DNA of 64,000 nt from Synechococcus sp. 1G10 (lineage in GTDB: Bacteria; Cyanobacteriota; Cyanobacteriia; PCC-6307; Cyanobiaceae). How positions within the stretch are numbered: position 1 is the stretch's first letter; every line of letters starts with the position of its first letter. Of this stretch, positions 36,089 through 44,281 are shown in pieces. Position numbers and translations under genes: made by a program. The stretch lies in the NCBI RefSeq assembly GCF_002252625.1, contig NZ_NQKW01000007.1, positions 107,740 through 171,739 on the forward strand, in the 5' to 3' direction. The notes under the pieces were generated by a model that saw only the letters and a program-made list of their open reading frames with translations, was not told the origin of the DNA and searched no databases.

Positions 36089-37656
36089 GCCCTCACCGGA
36101 CCCCTGGCTGGGAACTGCCGGGCAGCGAAGAGCACAAGCTCCCCTCCTTTGATACCCAGCTTGCTGATGATGTTTTTCCTGTGGGTCTGCGCCGTCCCAA
36201 GCGAAATGGTGAGTCTCCGGGAGATCTCCTTGGAGCTCAGTCCTTGACCGATCAACTGCAGCACCTCAATCTCACGATCAGTGAGATCTCCAAGTCTTGA
36301 GGCGCGGCAGTCTCTGGGATGCTCGCTCCCATGGAGCAGAGCCTTCACCTGCTCATGGAGCCGATCCAGGGCCTGGGTCTTGTCGAGCACCGCGGTAATG
36401 GCCTGGTGGAGATGGCGGCTGCATTGCATCCGATGGGGCTCAGCCGTCAGTACGATCACCTGAGCACTGGGCTCCACAGCCAAGAGGACTTCAGCGACTT
36501 CCAGGCCTGATCCATCGGGGAGGAACAGATCAAGGATCAGAATCCTGGGCCTGCAGGTCTGGGCGACTCGAACTCCTTCCTCCACGGTTCCCGCCGTCTG
36601 AATCGCCATCAGGCCGGGGAGCTGCTGGGCAAGATTTTCAGCCAGCAGCTCTGCAAGAATCCCCTGATCTTCAACGATCAGGCAGGCTTGCCGCTCAGTC
36701 TCCCTCAACGGTGAAGCTGGACATCGATCTGCATTCAAGAATAAAGGCGCTGCCGCCCCGGAATGCCTGCCATGCAAATCCTGCAAGGAGTAAGGAAATG
36801 TTACGTCGCTTGCTTTGACTCGGGATCCGAATCGAGCGAACGAATCGGAGAGCGCGGCCAGGAGTTGCTCCACATCCGGATGATATCGATACTCCTTTCG
36901 AACAACCAGCCGCTCAACATAGGGCCTGGGGGTCAAACATAGAGGAGTTACATGGATTCCCGCAGCCTGCGCCATGTTGGGTGTCAGATAGGCAAAGTTC
37001 GCGGTCGGTTGGGATGTCGCCAGTTGCTTGGCCTCCAAGTCCTCCATGTCGACATGGCGATCGAACCAGGCCCTCGATGCAGCCCTGCAACTTTGGGGCA
37101 GGAAGTCAAACAGTTGCAGCCGAAAGCCATTGGCCTCGTGATGGGCATCCAAAAATGGGACTCGATCATCAGTCAGAGCCATCAGGTGGATGTCGCTTTG
37201 ATAAAGATCAATGACAGACAAGTCAGGATCCACGACCGGCATCTGCGTCGGCGTAACGAAACAAGCGTCAATAACTCTATTTTTCAGCAAGGAGATAGGA
37301 TCATCTTCACGATTTCGAACGCCATCCGGATGAGCTGTCCACCGTATGGCTACCTGCTTTCTGAGTTCAGCATTGATTAGACTACTTGTCCACCATGGCA
37401 TGTGCAGGCGTAGCCTGCGGTTGCCACAGAAACGAGCCTCCTGATGAATCCTGCGCTCAAGGTCAAGAAGATCAGAATCCCCTGATACTCTCCAGGTACC
37501 GTGTCCACGCTGAAGGCTGACGCCGAAGGCCTGGAGCGCATGCCTTGATCGACGAATGATCGTGCTCTGGGTAGCGAAGATTGCGATTGCAGCAGCGTCC
37601 GAACCACGCATCCATATCAGGGTATCGAGTGCCTCAAGCCGGTCAAGATCTACCAT
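36085..37656 (-). CDS. LysR-like / receiver / LuxR hybrid response regulator
   Basis: A 523-residue regulator with an unusual order. Residues 5-75 resemble a LysR-type winged helix (RGSDAAAIAIFATQSTIIRR matching the LysR GSxxxAAxxLxxSQxTxSR pattern). Residues about 80-290 look like a LysR effector-binding domain. Residues 324-442 are a receiver with acidic pocket E329-D330, phospho-acceptor D376 in RILILDLFLPDGSG, T404 and K426. Residues 453-520 are a LuxR/NarL helix-turn-helix (LTDREIEVLQLIGQGLSSKE). A ribosome site AGGAGGG precedes the ATG. It is the first gene of the operon with the MASE1-CHASE kinase and diverges from amt-glnK. The two DNA-binding modules in one protein are the notable point; the LysR-like half could have lost DNA binding. 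Confidence 0.82.
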   Translation of the reverse strand: MVDLDRLEALDTLIWMRGSDAAAIAIFATQSTIIRRSRHALQAFGVSLQRGHGTWRVSGDSDLLDLERRIHQEARFCGNRRLRLHMPWWTSSLINAELRKQVAIRWTAHPDGVRNREDDPISLLKNRVIDACFVTPTQMPVVDPDLSVIDLYQSDIHLMALTDDRVPFLDAHHEANGFRLQLFDFLPQSCRAASRAWFDRHVDMEDLEAKQLATSQPTANFAYLTPNMAQAAGIHVTPLCLTPRPYVERLVVRKEYRYHPDVEQLLAALSDSFARFGSRVKASDVTFPYSLQDLHGRHSGAAAPLFLNADRCPASPLRETERQACLIVEDQGILAELLAENLAQQLPGLMAIQTAGTVEEGVRVAQTCRPRILILDLFLPDGSGLEVAEVLLAVEPSAQVIVLTAEPHRMQCSRHLHQAITAVLDKTQALDRLHEQVKALLHGSEHPRDCRASRLGDLTDREIEVLQLIGQGLSSKEISRRLTISLGTAQTHRKNIISKLGIKGGELVLFAARQFPARGPVRA

Positions 37657-38037
37657 TTTTCCTATCCCTCCTGCAGAACCAGCAACATGAGGTCGCTGAG
37701 GAATGAACGACTTGAGGATCCTAGCGAAAAACCTGAGCCCTTAGATCACATGAATTCGTCATAGTCATTGTTCCGAGAGGGCGGAGAAGGATCGAGCACC
37801 AAGGAATTCTCAGGCGTCGCTCCACTGGGCCCTCACAAATTATTACAAGTGGCCAGGCCGAGAGGAATTCGCTTTCACGCAGCATTGCATAGGTCAGTCG
37901 ATCGTCAATCCCTCACAACTCTACGAAGAACCACCCTGTCTGGTACACCCACCAGGGGCAACGGTCAAGAACTCTTTCCCCGTGTTTTCATGCAATCAAC
38001 ATATTCTCCAAATCGCAAAACATGGCCCGCTGCTTCT

Positions 38038-38078
38038 GTAGCCACAGATACAGATAGCTACCGAAAAACTGGTAGAAA
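38038..38078 (+). promoter_or_regulatory. NtcA-type promoter of second amt gene
   Basis: A perfect GTA-N8-TAC NtcA box at 38038-38051 is followed after 21 nt by TAGAAA (38073-38078), which fits a -10 with one mismatch to TAN3T. Transcription should begin near 38085. An inverted repeat CTACC-N8-GGTAG (38058-38075) lies between the box and the -10, overlapping the latter; it could be an operator. Confidence 0.65.
38058..38075 (+). promoter_or_regulatory. Inverted repeat with NarL-like 7-2-7 spacing
   Basis: TACCGAA-AA-ACTGGTA (38059-38074) has the heptamer-2-heptamer geometry of NarL-family sites, with outer TACC / GGTA conserved and inner bases not matching the NarL consensus. The divergently encoded LuxR-type regulator is an obvious candidate for binding; this is inference. 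Confidence 0.35.
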
Positions 38079-38089
38079 CCTTTTGATCA

Positions 38090-39583
38090 TTGCCAAAACC
38101 CCCTTTGGGAACACTTGAAGGAAGTCAACTTGGTGGAGAGTCCTCAGCTCTCGCCACAGTCGACTCCGTTCGATCAAAGCTTCTCTCAGGAGTAGGGCAT
38201 TCCCATCTCCGCCGCTACGCCATCATCCTGCTCGCCGCTGGAGCCGGCCTGCTGCCTTTGATGGCCGGCTCCGCCCATGCGGCTCTCACCAAGGTGCCAA
38301 CGGATGGTGCCGACACCCTGCTGATGCTGATGGGATCAGCCCTTGTGCTGCTGATGACTCCAGGGCTTGCGTTCTTCTACGGGGGGTTCACCCGCGCCAA
38401 GAACGTTCTCAACACGATGATGATGAGCTTCTTCCTGATGGGGCTCATCGGGGTGCTCTGGGTCGTGATCGGCTACAGCCTCTCGTTCGGCACCGGCTTC
38501 AAGAGTCCCTTCATCGGCGGCCTCGAGTTCATGTGGTTGAACGGAGTGGGTGGGCCGCTCGGGGATGCTCCATTGGCAGATGGGTTCGCGATCAGCGGCA
38601 CCTCATTCGCCCTTTTCCAGGGAATGTTCGCGATCATCACCCCTGCCCTGATTTCGGGTGCCGTGGTCGAACGCATCAATTTCAAGGCCTGGTTCTGGTT
38701 CTGCCTGCTCTGGAGCCTTCTCATCTATTGCCCCATGGCCCATATGGTGTGGGGCGGCGGTTATCTCGGCAGCTTTGGAATTGGTGCGATTGACTTTGCC
38801 GGCGGCACCGTGGTCCACATCGCCTCCGGTGTGGCGGCTCTGGTCTCAGCGGCCATCGTCGGCCCCCGCACCGGCTACCCCGACAGCGTCCGTCCACCTC
38901 ACAATGTGACCCACATCCTCCTGGGGGCCGGCCTGCTGTGGTTTGGCTGGTTCGGGTTCAATGGTGCCAGCTACTTTGCAGCGAAGGGAGCAGGCTTCTC
39001 GTTCCTCACCACCACCACCAGTGCATCGGCCGGCATGCTCACCTGGTGCCTGATCGAGTGGTTCAAAAACGGCAAACCCAGCGCCGTTGGGGCCGCCAGT
39101 GGTGCCGTGGCTGGTCTTGTGGGCATCACCCCTGCCGCCGGTTTCGTCTACATGCCCCAGTCGATCCTGATCGGTGCCGTCACGGCCTCAGTCTGCTTCG
39201 TGGCCGTTCAGCTCTCCGGCTTCGGCGGCTATGGCGGCACCAGAAAAACGATGCTGGATGAATCGCTCGACGCCTTCTCCGTGCACGGCGTGGGCGGTAC
39301 GGTCGGCGCCCTGCTCACCGGAATCCTGGCGGCCAAGGAACTCGTTCCAGCCGACTACTTCCCCGTTTCAGCAGAGCTTCTCGCTACAGGGGGAAACTTC
39401 GCCCTGTTCGTGGCTCAGTTCAAGGCCGTCGTGATCACCTATGGTTTCGTAGGTCTCGGCACGCTCATCATTCTGAAGGGCCTTAGCGCTGTTATGCCGC
39501 TGCGTGTCACTTCTGAGGACGAAGAACGCGGACTCGACTACGTCGAGCATGGCGAAGATGCCTACGAACCCATGACCTCCTGA
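38090..39583 (+). CDS. amt: Ammonium transporter (Amt family), second copy, linked to PII
   Basis: A second Amt channel, 497 residues if read from TTG 38090. A hydrophobic segment (RRYAIILLAAGAGLLPLMAG, then SAHA) looks like a cleaved signal. The Amt core has FFYGGFTRAKNVLNTMMMSF, DFAGGTVVHIASGVAALVSA with pore His, GFNGASYFAAKG, and FSVHGVGGTVGALLTG with the second pore His. The tail RVTSEDEERGLDYVEHGED is the PII-interaction region. It differs clearly from the first copy and is of the AmtB type that pairs with GlnK. No ATG exists near the N-terminus: TTG 38090 or TTG 38105 are the only in-frame candidates after the TGA at 38084. The glnK-like gene follows by 10 bp. Confidence 0.9.
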   Translation: MPKPPLGTLEGSQLGGESSALATVDSVRSKLLSGVGHSHLRRYAIILLAAGAGLLPLMAGSAHAALTKVPTDGADTLLMLMGSALVLLMTPGLAFFYGGFTRAKNVLNTMMMSFFLMGLIGVLWVVIGYSLSFGTGFKSPFIGGLEFMWLNGVGGPLGDAPLADGFAISGTSFALFQGMFAIITPALISGAVVERINFKAWFWFCLLWSLLIYCPMAHMVWGGGYLGSFGIGAIDFAGGTVVHIASGVAALVSAAIVGPRTGYPDSVRPPHNVTHILLGAGLLWFGWFGFNGASYFAAKGAGFSFLTTTTSASAGMLTWCLIEWFKNGKPSAVGAASGAVAGLVGITPAAGFVYMPQSILIGAVTASVCFVAVQLSGFGGYGGTRKTMLDESLDAFSVHGVGGTVGALLTGILAAKELVPADYFPVSAELLATGGNFALFVAQFKAVVITYGFVGLGTLIILKGLSAVMPLRVTSEDEERGLDYVEHGEDAYEPMTS

Positions 39584-39593
39584 AGCTTATCTC

Positions 39594-39932
39594 ATGCAGC
39601 AAATCACAGCAATCGTACGGCCCTCCAAGGTGGACGCCGTCAAAGAAGCTCTTGTGGCCATCGATGTGGTTGGCCTCACGCTCACGGAGGTGCGGGGCTT
39701 CGGCCGGCAGAAAGGCCAGGTGGAGCGCTACCGCGGCAACGAGTTCACGGTCGATTTCCTGCCCAAGGTGCGGCTCTCCACCGTGGTTTCCGACGACAAG
39801 GTGGAAACCGCCATCGCCGCCATCAGTGAAGCGGCCCACACCGGAGTGATCGGTGACGGCAAGATCTTCGTCACTCCGGTGAGCATCGTTGTGCGGATCC
39901 GCACCGGCGAACGCGGCGAGGCAGCTCTCTGA
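39594..39932 (+). CDS. PII signal protein (GlnK-like) without Ser49/Tyr51
   Basis: A 112-residue PII protein, the trimeric sensor of ATP/ADP and 2-oxoglutarate that docks on Amt channels. It has both PII signatures: the T-loop region FGRQKGQVERYRGNEF and the B-loop TGVIGDGKIFVTPV. In the T-loop, residue 49 is Asn instead of the Ser phosphorylated in cyanobacterial GlnB, and residue 51 is Phe instead of the Tyr uridylylated in proteobacteria. So neither classical modification is possible. The C-terminal RIRTGERGEAAL is typical. It follows amt by 10 bp and is ended by a terminator, the usual amtB-glnK arrangement. The canonical glnB is expected elsewhere in the genome. Confidence 0.9.
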   Translation: MQQITAIVRPSKVDAVKEALVAIDVVGLTLTEVRGFGRQKGQVERYRGNEFTVDFLPKVRLSTVVSDDKVETAIAAISEAAHTGVIGDGKIFVTPVSIVVRIRTGERGEAAL

Positions 39933-39937
39933 GCCAG

Positions 39938-39961
39938 GCCCCCACCGGAACGGGGGCTTTT
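39938..39961 (+). terminator. Rho-independent terminator of amt-glnK operon
   Basis: Stem GCCCCC (39938-39943) with GGGGGC (39952-39957), eight-base loop, then TTTT. It starts 6 bp after the glnK-like stop codon. Confidence 0.88.
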
Positions 39962-39994
39962 CCATAGAGTTGCTCTCAACCGAGGCCTGCTGCC

Positions 39995-41191
39995 ATGGAT
40001 ACCCGTGCCTTCAAGCGCTCGCTTCACCACTCCGAGCGCTACAACCGCCGGGGCTTCGGCCTCGGCGAGGAGGTGGCAGGGAGTCTCGAGCAGGCCTATC
40101 AGAGCGATCTGATCGCCGGCCTGCGGGACAATGGCCACGAGCTGCGGCATGGCCGTCTCACTGTGCGGCTGGCCGAGGCCTTCGGCTTCTGCTGGGGTGT
40201 GGAGCGTGCCGTGGCCATGGCCTATGAAACACGCCGCCATTACCCCACTGAGCGGATCTGGATCACTAACGAGATCATCCACAACCCGTCAGTGAACGCC
40301 CATCTGCGCGACATGAACGTCCTGTTCATACGCGTCGAGGAAGGGGTCAAGGACTTTTCCGAGGTGGGGATCGGTGATGTGGTGATCCTGCCCGCCTTTG
40401 GCGCCACCGTGCAGGAGATGCAACTCCTGAACGAACGCGGCTGTCACATCGTCGACACCACCTGCCCATGGGTCTCGAAGGTGTGGAACACCGTGGAGAA
40501 GCACAAGAAGCACGCCTTCAGCTCGATCATCCACGGCAAGGTGAAGCACGAGGAAACCCTCGCCACCAGCTCCTTCGCCGGCACCTATCTGGTGGTGCTG
40601 GATCTGGCCGAGGCCCAGATGGTCTGCGACTACATCCTCGGCAAGGGCGACCGGGAGGCCTTCATCACCCATTTCGCCAAGGCGTCCTCCCCGGGATTCG
40701 ATCCCGACCTGGATCTGGTGCGCGTCGGTGTGGCCAATCAGACGACGATGCTCAAGAGTGAAACCGAGGAAATCGGGCGCATGTTCGAGCGCACCATGCT
40801 GCAGCGCTACGGCCCGGCTGAGCTCAACGACCACTTCCTGGCCTTCAACACCATCTGCGACGCCACCCAGGAGCGGCAGGACGCCATGTTCTCCCTGGTG
40901 GATGAACCGCTCGATCTGATGGTCGTCATCGGCGGGTACAACTCCTCGAACACCACTCACCTGCAGGAGATCGCCGTCAGCCGCGGCATCCGCTCCTTCC
41001 ACATCGACACACCCGAGCGGATCGGGCCTGGCAACCGCATCGAGCACATGCCGCTTGGGGGCGATCTGGAGGTGGTGGCGCCCTTCCTGCCGGAGGGTCC
41101 CCTGCGCGTGGGCATCACCTCCGGCGCCTCGACTCCTGACCGGGTGGTGGAGGACGTGATCCGCCACCTCATGGAGCTTTGCGGCAACTGA
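39995..41191 (+). CDS. ispH: 4-hydroxy-3-methylbut-2-enyl diphosphate reductase
   Basis: IspH (LytB) is the last enzyme of the MEP isoprenoid pathway, reducing HMBPP to IPP and DMAPP with a 4Fe-4S cluster. The three cluster cysteines are seen in [25 protein letters not shown] and [12 protein letters not shown]. The 398-residue length with an N-terminal extension of about 50 residues is typical of the cyanobacterial/plastid type. Active-site HGKVKHEET and [11 protein letters not shown] are present. It stands alone after the glnK terminator. Confidence 0.96.
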   Translation: MDTRAFKRSLHHSERYNRRGFGLGEEVAGSLEQAYQSDLIAGLRDNGHELRHGRLTVRLAEAFGFCWGVERAVAMAYETRRHYPTERIWITNEIIHNPSVNAHLRDMNVLFIRVEEGVKDFSEVGIGDVVILPAFGATVQEMQLLNERGCHIVDTTCPWVSKVWNTVEKHKKHAFSSIIHGKVKHEETLATSSFAGTYLVVLDLAEAQMVCDYILGKGDREAFITHFAKASSPGFDPDLDLVRVGVANQTTMLKSETEEIGRMFERTMLQRYGPAELNDHFLAFNTICDATQERQDAMFSLVDEPLDLMVVIGGYNSSNTTHLQEIAVSRGIRSFHIDTPERIGPGNRIEHMPLGGDLEVVAPFLPEGPLRVGITSGASTPDRVVEDVIRHLMELCGN

Positions 41192-41350
41192 GGGCGAACA
41201 TCGGGAGCGGCTGAGCAGAGCCCCTTCCAACCCTCAGCTCCCATGGCTGTCACAACCGCCCCAGCCGCCCAAGCAAGCCGCAGTTAAATTGGTCCATCGT
41301 CTCCCGCCTTCACGGGGTACTTGCCCGGGCCTTGAGGAGATCAAACAGTT

Positions 41351-42034
41351 TTGAGCACCGCCCTGTCCCGCGACGCCTCGCCAACCGTGGCCTTTGCCCA
41401 GGATCCGGAGTCTGCCCAGTGCCCGCCGTCCGAAGCCCTGCCCCTGCGCCATAGCGACGATCTTCGAGTTCACCGGTACAGCAGCAGCTTCGCCGATGTC
41501 ATGGAGATGCGGGCGCCGTCCCAGTCCGTGGGCACCTATCTCGACCACCACGATGGCTGGTTCCGGCGTTGCGCGGCCCCGATGACGGTGCAACCGCTCG
41601 GGCCCAACGGCTATGCCCTGACCCTGGGGCGCTTCGGCAATTTCGGCTTCGAGGTGGAACCCACGATCGGCCTGGAGCTCCTGCCCCAGAGCGAAGGCAT
41701 CTATCGCATTGTCACGGCGGCCTTGAGCGACCCCGACCCCAGCCTGCAGGAGATCTACGACGTCGAGTTCAACGCCGCCCTGCAGCTGGAGGAGGGCTCA
41801 GAGGCCGGCACCGGCGTCCTCACCCAGGTGCGCTGGGAACTCGACCTTTGTGTGTGGATCAGGCTGCCAGCGGTGATCGGCCTGCTTCCCGACAAGCTGG
41901 TCCAATCCAGCGGCGATCACCTGCTGCGTCAGATCGTGCGTCAGATCTCGCGCAAGCTCACCTGGAAGGTCCAGGAAGACTTTCACGCCACCCACGAACT
42001 GGAATGCCCGCCCCGGCGCCGAGCCCCCTTCTGA
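41351..42034 (+). CDS. DUF1997 family protein
   Basis: A 227-residue soluble protein of the DUF1997 family, known from cyanobacteria and plants. The core runs from about residue 40 (FADVMEMRAPSQSVGTYLDH) to 215 (RQISRKLTWKVQEDFHATH). Function unknown. I accept the TTG at 41351 as start because GAGGAGA lies about 12 bp upstream. The 159-bp gap to ispH should hold its promoter. Confidence 0.78.
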   Translation: MSTALSRDASPTVAFAQDPESAQCPPSEALPLRHSDDLRVHRYSSSFADVMEMRAPSQSVGTYLDHHDGWFRRCAAPMTVQPLGPNGYALTLGRFGNFGFEVEPTIGLELLPQSEGIYRIVTAALSDPDPSLQEIYDVEFNAALQLEEGSEAGTGVLTQVRWELDLCVWIRLPAVIGLLPDKLVQSSGDHLLRQIVRQISRKLTWKVQEDFHATHELECPPRRRAPF

Positions 42035-42053
42035 CAACCTTCTGAGCAGGTCC

Positions 42054-42518
42054 TCAGCGGTCGGTCCAGATCTTGTTGACGATCTGCATGCCGGTGACCG
42101 CCTGCCAGAGGAAAAGGGTCATCAGGGTCATGTTCAGACCGACGTGAGCCTTACGGGCAACCAGATTGCCCTTGAGGATCAGCGGCGAGAGGGAGGCCGC
42201 CACGGCGATCAGGCAGACCATGCCGATGCCCACCAGCAGGTGAGGACTCACGAACAGCTTGCCGTTGTTGAGGTAGGTGACGGCCATGCCGCCGAAGCTG
42301 CCGAGCACCGTCACCGCCAGCACGATCGAGCCGATCTGGAAGTGGCGCTGACCGAACTTGCCCTTGATCAGCTCCTTGCGCTGCTCCGCATCGGCGGTGC
42401 GGGTCTTCTTGGCCTTGATGCCCAGGAACAGGGCATAGACGGAGAGGGCCAGCAACGCCCACATCAGCAACGGGTGCAAAAAATTCAGATTGAAAGCGAG
42501 AGCATCAGGCATGGTCAC
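42054..42518 (-). CDS. DUF4079 membrane protein
   Basis: A 154-residue protein with four hydrophobic helices (about residues 12-33, 60-82, 92-113 and 127-146), assigned to DUF4079, a family found in cyanobacteria and plastids. Histidines fall near the helices (FLHPLLMW, RHFQIGS, SPHLLVG, RKAHVGLN), a pattern often seen in b-type haem membrane proteins; that is inference. It converges with the DUF1997 gene, with 19 bp between the two stops. Confidence 0.75.
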   Translation of the reverse strand: MTMPDALAFNLNFLHPLLMWALLALSVYALFLGIKAKKTRTADAEQRKELIKGKFGQRHFQIGSIVLAVTVLGSFGGMAVTYLNNGKLFVSPHLLVGIGMVCLIAVAASLSPLILKGNLVARKAHVGLNMTLMTLFLWQAVTGMQIVNKIWTDR

Positions 42519-42592
42519 GGGGTGAAGCCGTTGGCAGCGAAACTACTGCTTCACATTCTCCCCGTGCCGTTCGGCGCCCGAGGCTGGCCCGT

Positions 42593-44146
42593 TCAGTGCA
42601 GGAAGTGCCGGCGACCGGTGCAGATCATCGCCAGATCGAGCTGGTCACAAGCCTGGATCGACTCCCCGTCACGCATGCTGCCGCCCGGCTGGATCACCGC
42701 GGTGATCCCGTGCTCCGCCGCCAGCCGCACGGTGTCAGCGAAGGGAAAGAAACCATCACTGGCGAGCACCGCACCCTGGCTGGCATCTCCAGCCGACTCC
42801 AGAGCGAGCCGTGCGGAGCCGACCCGGTTCATCTGGCCGGCACCGATCCCCAGGCTGACCCCGCCCCTGGCCACCACGATCGCGTTGGAGCGCACATGGC
42901 GCACCAGACGCCAGGCGAAACGCAGGTCGTCGAGTTCGGCGGGGCTGGGCGGCCGCTTGCTGACAACCTGCCAATCGGCTTCGCTGACCGGCTGGTCATC
43001 GAGGTCCTGGGACAGAAGACCGCCGAGCACGGTGCGCAGCTGGCGCCGCGGCGCCAGCGCCACTGCCGCCGCCGGCAGCTCCAGCAGGCGCAGGTTGGTC
43101 TTGGCCCCCAACCGCGCGAGGGCCTCCTCGCTGTAACCAGGCGCCACAACGCATTCCAGGAACAGGCTGGTGAGCCGCTCGGCACTGGCCCCATCGACCT
43201 CTGTGTTGAGGGCGACGATGCCTCCGAAGGCCGAGACCGAATCCGCCGCCAGGGCCCGCCGCAGGGCCTCAGAGGCGCTGCTGCCCTCAGCCGCACCGCA
43301 GGGGTTGGTGTGCTTCACCACAACAGCCGCGGGCCTGACGTCGGCGCCGTAGCCGAACTCCCTCACGGTGGCCAGGGCGGCATCGAGGTCGAGCAGGTTG
43401 TTGAAGCTGAGCTCCTTGCCCTGCAGTTGCCGGGCCCCGCCCCAGCCCGCCCCGGGCTCGCTGTACCAACCGGCCTGCTGGTGGGGGTTCTCGCCGTAGC
43501 GCAGGGGCTGGCGCAAGGGCAGCTCCAGCCGCAGAGGGAGCTCCTGCTCCGCCGCCGCAGGCTCCAGTTTCTCCGCCAGCCAGCCGCTGATGGCGCTGTC
43601 GTAACTGGCGGTGTGACGGAAGGCCTCAAGGGCGAGCTGGCGGCGCAGGGAGGCATCAAGACGCCCCTCGTCCAGGGCCGAAAGGAAGTCGCCGTACTGG
43701 CCGGGGTCAGTGAGCACCGCCACGTCAGCATGGTTCTTGGCGGCGGCACGCACCATGGCCGGGCCACCGATGTCGATCGTTTCCACCGCCGTCTCCCAGG
43801 AGACGGCAGGGTCGGCCACCGTTTCGCGGAAGGGATAGAGGTTCACCACCACCACATCGATGGGTGTGATCGCCTGGGACTCCAGCTCAGCTCGGTGGGC
43901 TGGGTCCTCCCGGCGGGCCAGGATGCCGCCGTGTATTCGCGGATGCAGGGTCTTGACCCGGCCGCCGAGAATTTCCGGTGACCCGGTGTGGTCGGCCACC
44001 CGTGTCACCGGCAGGCCGGCGGCAGCCAGGGTGGACGCGGTGCCGCCACTGGAGAGCAGGCTGTAGCCATGGCGTTGGTGCAGGGCCGTGGCGAGTTCCA
44101 CCAAACCCTGCTTATCCGACACACTCAGCAGCGCGGTGGGGGCCAT
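42593..44146 (-). CDS. purH: Bifunctional AICAR transformylase / IMP cyclohydrolase
   Basis: PurH carries out the last two steps of IMP synthesis. The 517-residue product has the IMP cyclohydrolase (MGS-like) domain first (residues 1-150; [33 protein letters not shown]) and the transformylase domain after it ([61 protein letters not shown]). The ATG at 44146 gives the standard N-terminus [12 protein letters not shown]; a further codon nine residues upstream is less likely. It diverges from the esterase gene. Confidence 0.96.
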   Translation of the reverse strand: MAPTALLSVSDKQGLVELATALHQRHGYSLLSSGGTASTLAAAGLPVTRVADHTGSPEILGGRVKTLHPRIHGGILARREDPAHRAELESQAITPIDVVVVNLYPFRETVADPAVSWETAVETIDIGGPAMVRAAAKNHADVAVLTDPGQYGDFLSALDEGRLDASLRRQLALEAFRHTASYDSAISGWLAEKLEPAAAEQELPLRLELPLRQPLRYGENPHQQAGWYSEPGAGWGGARQLQGKELSFNNLLDLDAALATVREFGYGADVRPAAVVVKHTNPCGAAEGSSASEALRRALAADSVSAFGGIVALNTEVDGASAERLTSLFLECVVAPGYSEEALARLGAKTNLRLLELPAAAVALAPRRQLRTVLGGLLSQDLDDQPVSEADWQVVSKRPPSPAELDDLRFAWRLVRHVRSNAIVVARGGVSLGIGAGQMNRVGSARLALESAGDASQGAVLASDGFFPFADTVRLAAEHGITAVIQPGGSMRDGESIQACDQLDLAMICTGRRHFLH

Positions 44147-44281
44147 GGACGGTCGTGACGGCGTGCTGGCCACAACTTACGCAGCAGCAGCACCCCAACA
44201 GCACCAACCGCGCAGCACCATGGCCCCAGCTCCGGCCCTGACGCCGGCACCCCCACCCGAGTGCGCCAGCACCCCAGTGCC

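Larger units (their letters stand above)
37657..38089. other. 433-bp divergent intergenic region, regulator to amt
   Basis: Contains the ribosome site of the minus-strand regulator (about 37671-37677) and, on the minus strand, a possible -10 TAGGAT near 37720. On the plus strand are the NtcA-type promoter of the second amt gene and an overlapping inverted repeat (38058-38075). The central part (about 37770-38030) is AT-rich relative to the genome and shows no convincing gene. Confidence 0.5.

Noticed and set aside
37768..38118. 116-codon plus-strand frame upstream of the second amt gene
   Set aside because: It runs through the NtcA box and the amt start region, has no domain and a random-looking composition.
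38117..38135. GTG 38133 as the true amt start
   Set aside because: Although it has the best ribosome site, its frame is closed by TAG at 38193-38195 before the membrane segments. It is reported as an anomaly, not as the start.
28519..39583. The two amt genes as a recent duplication
   Set aside because: The two proteins differ throughout, including the N-terminal extension and C-terminal tail, so they are distinct Amt subtypes and not a recent repeat.
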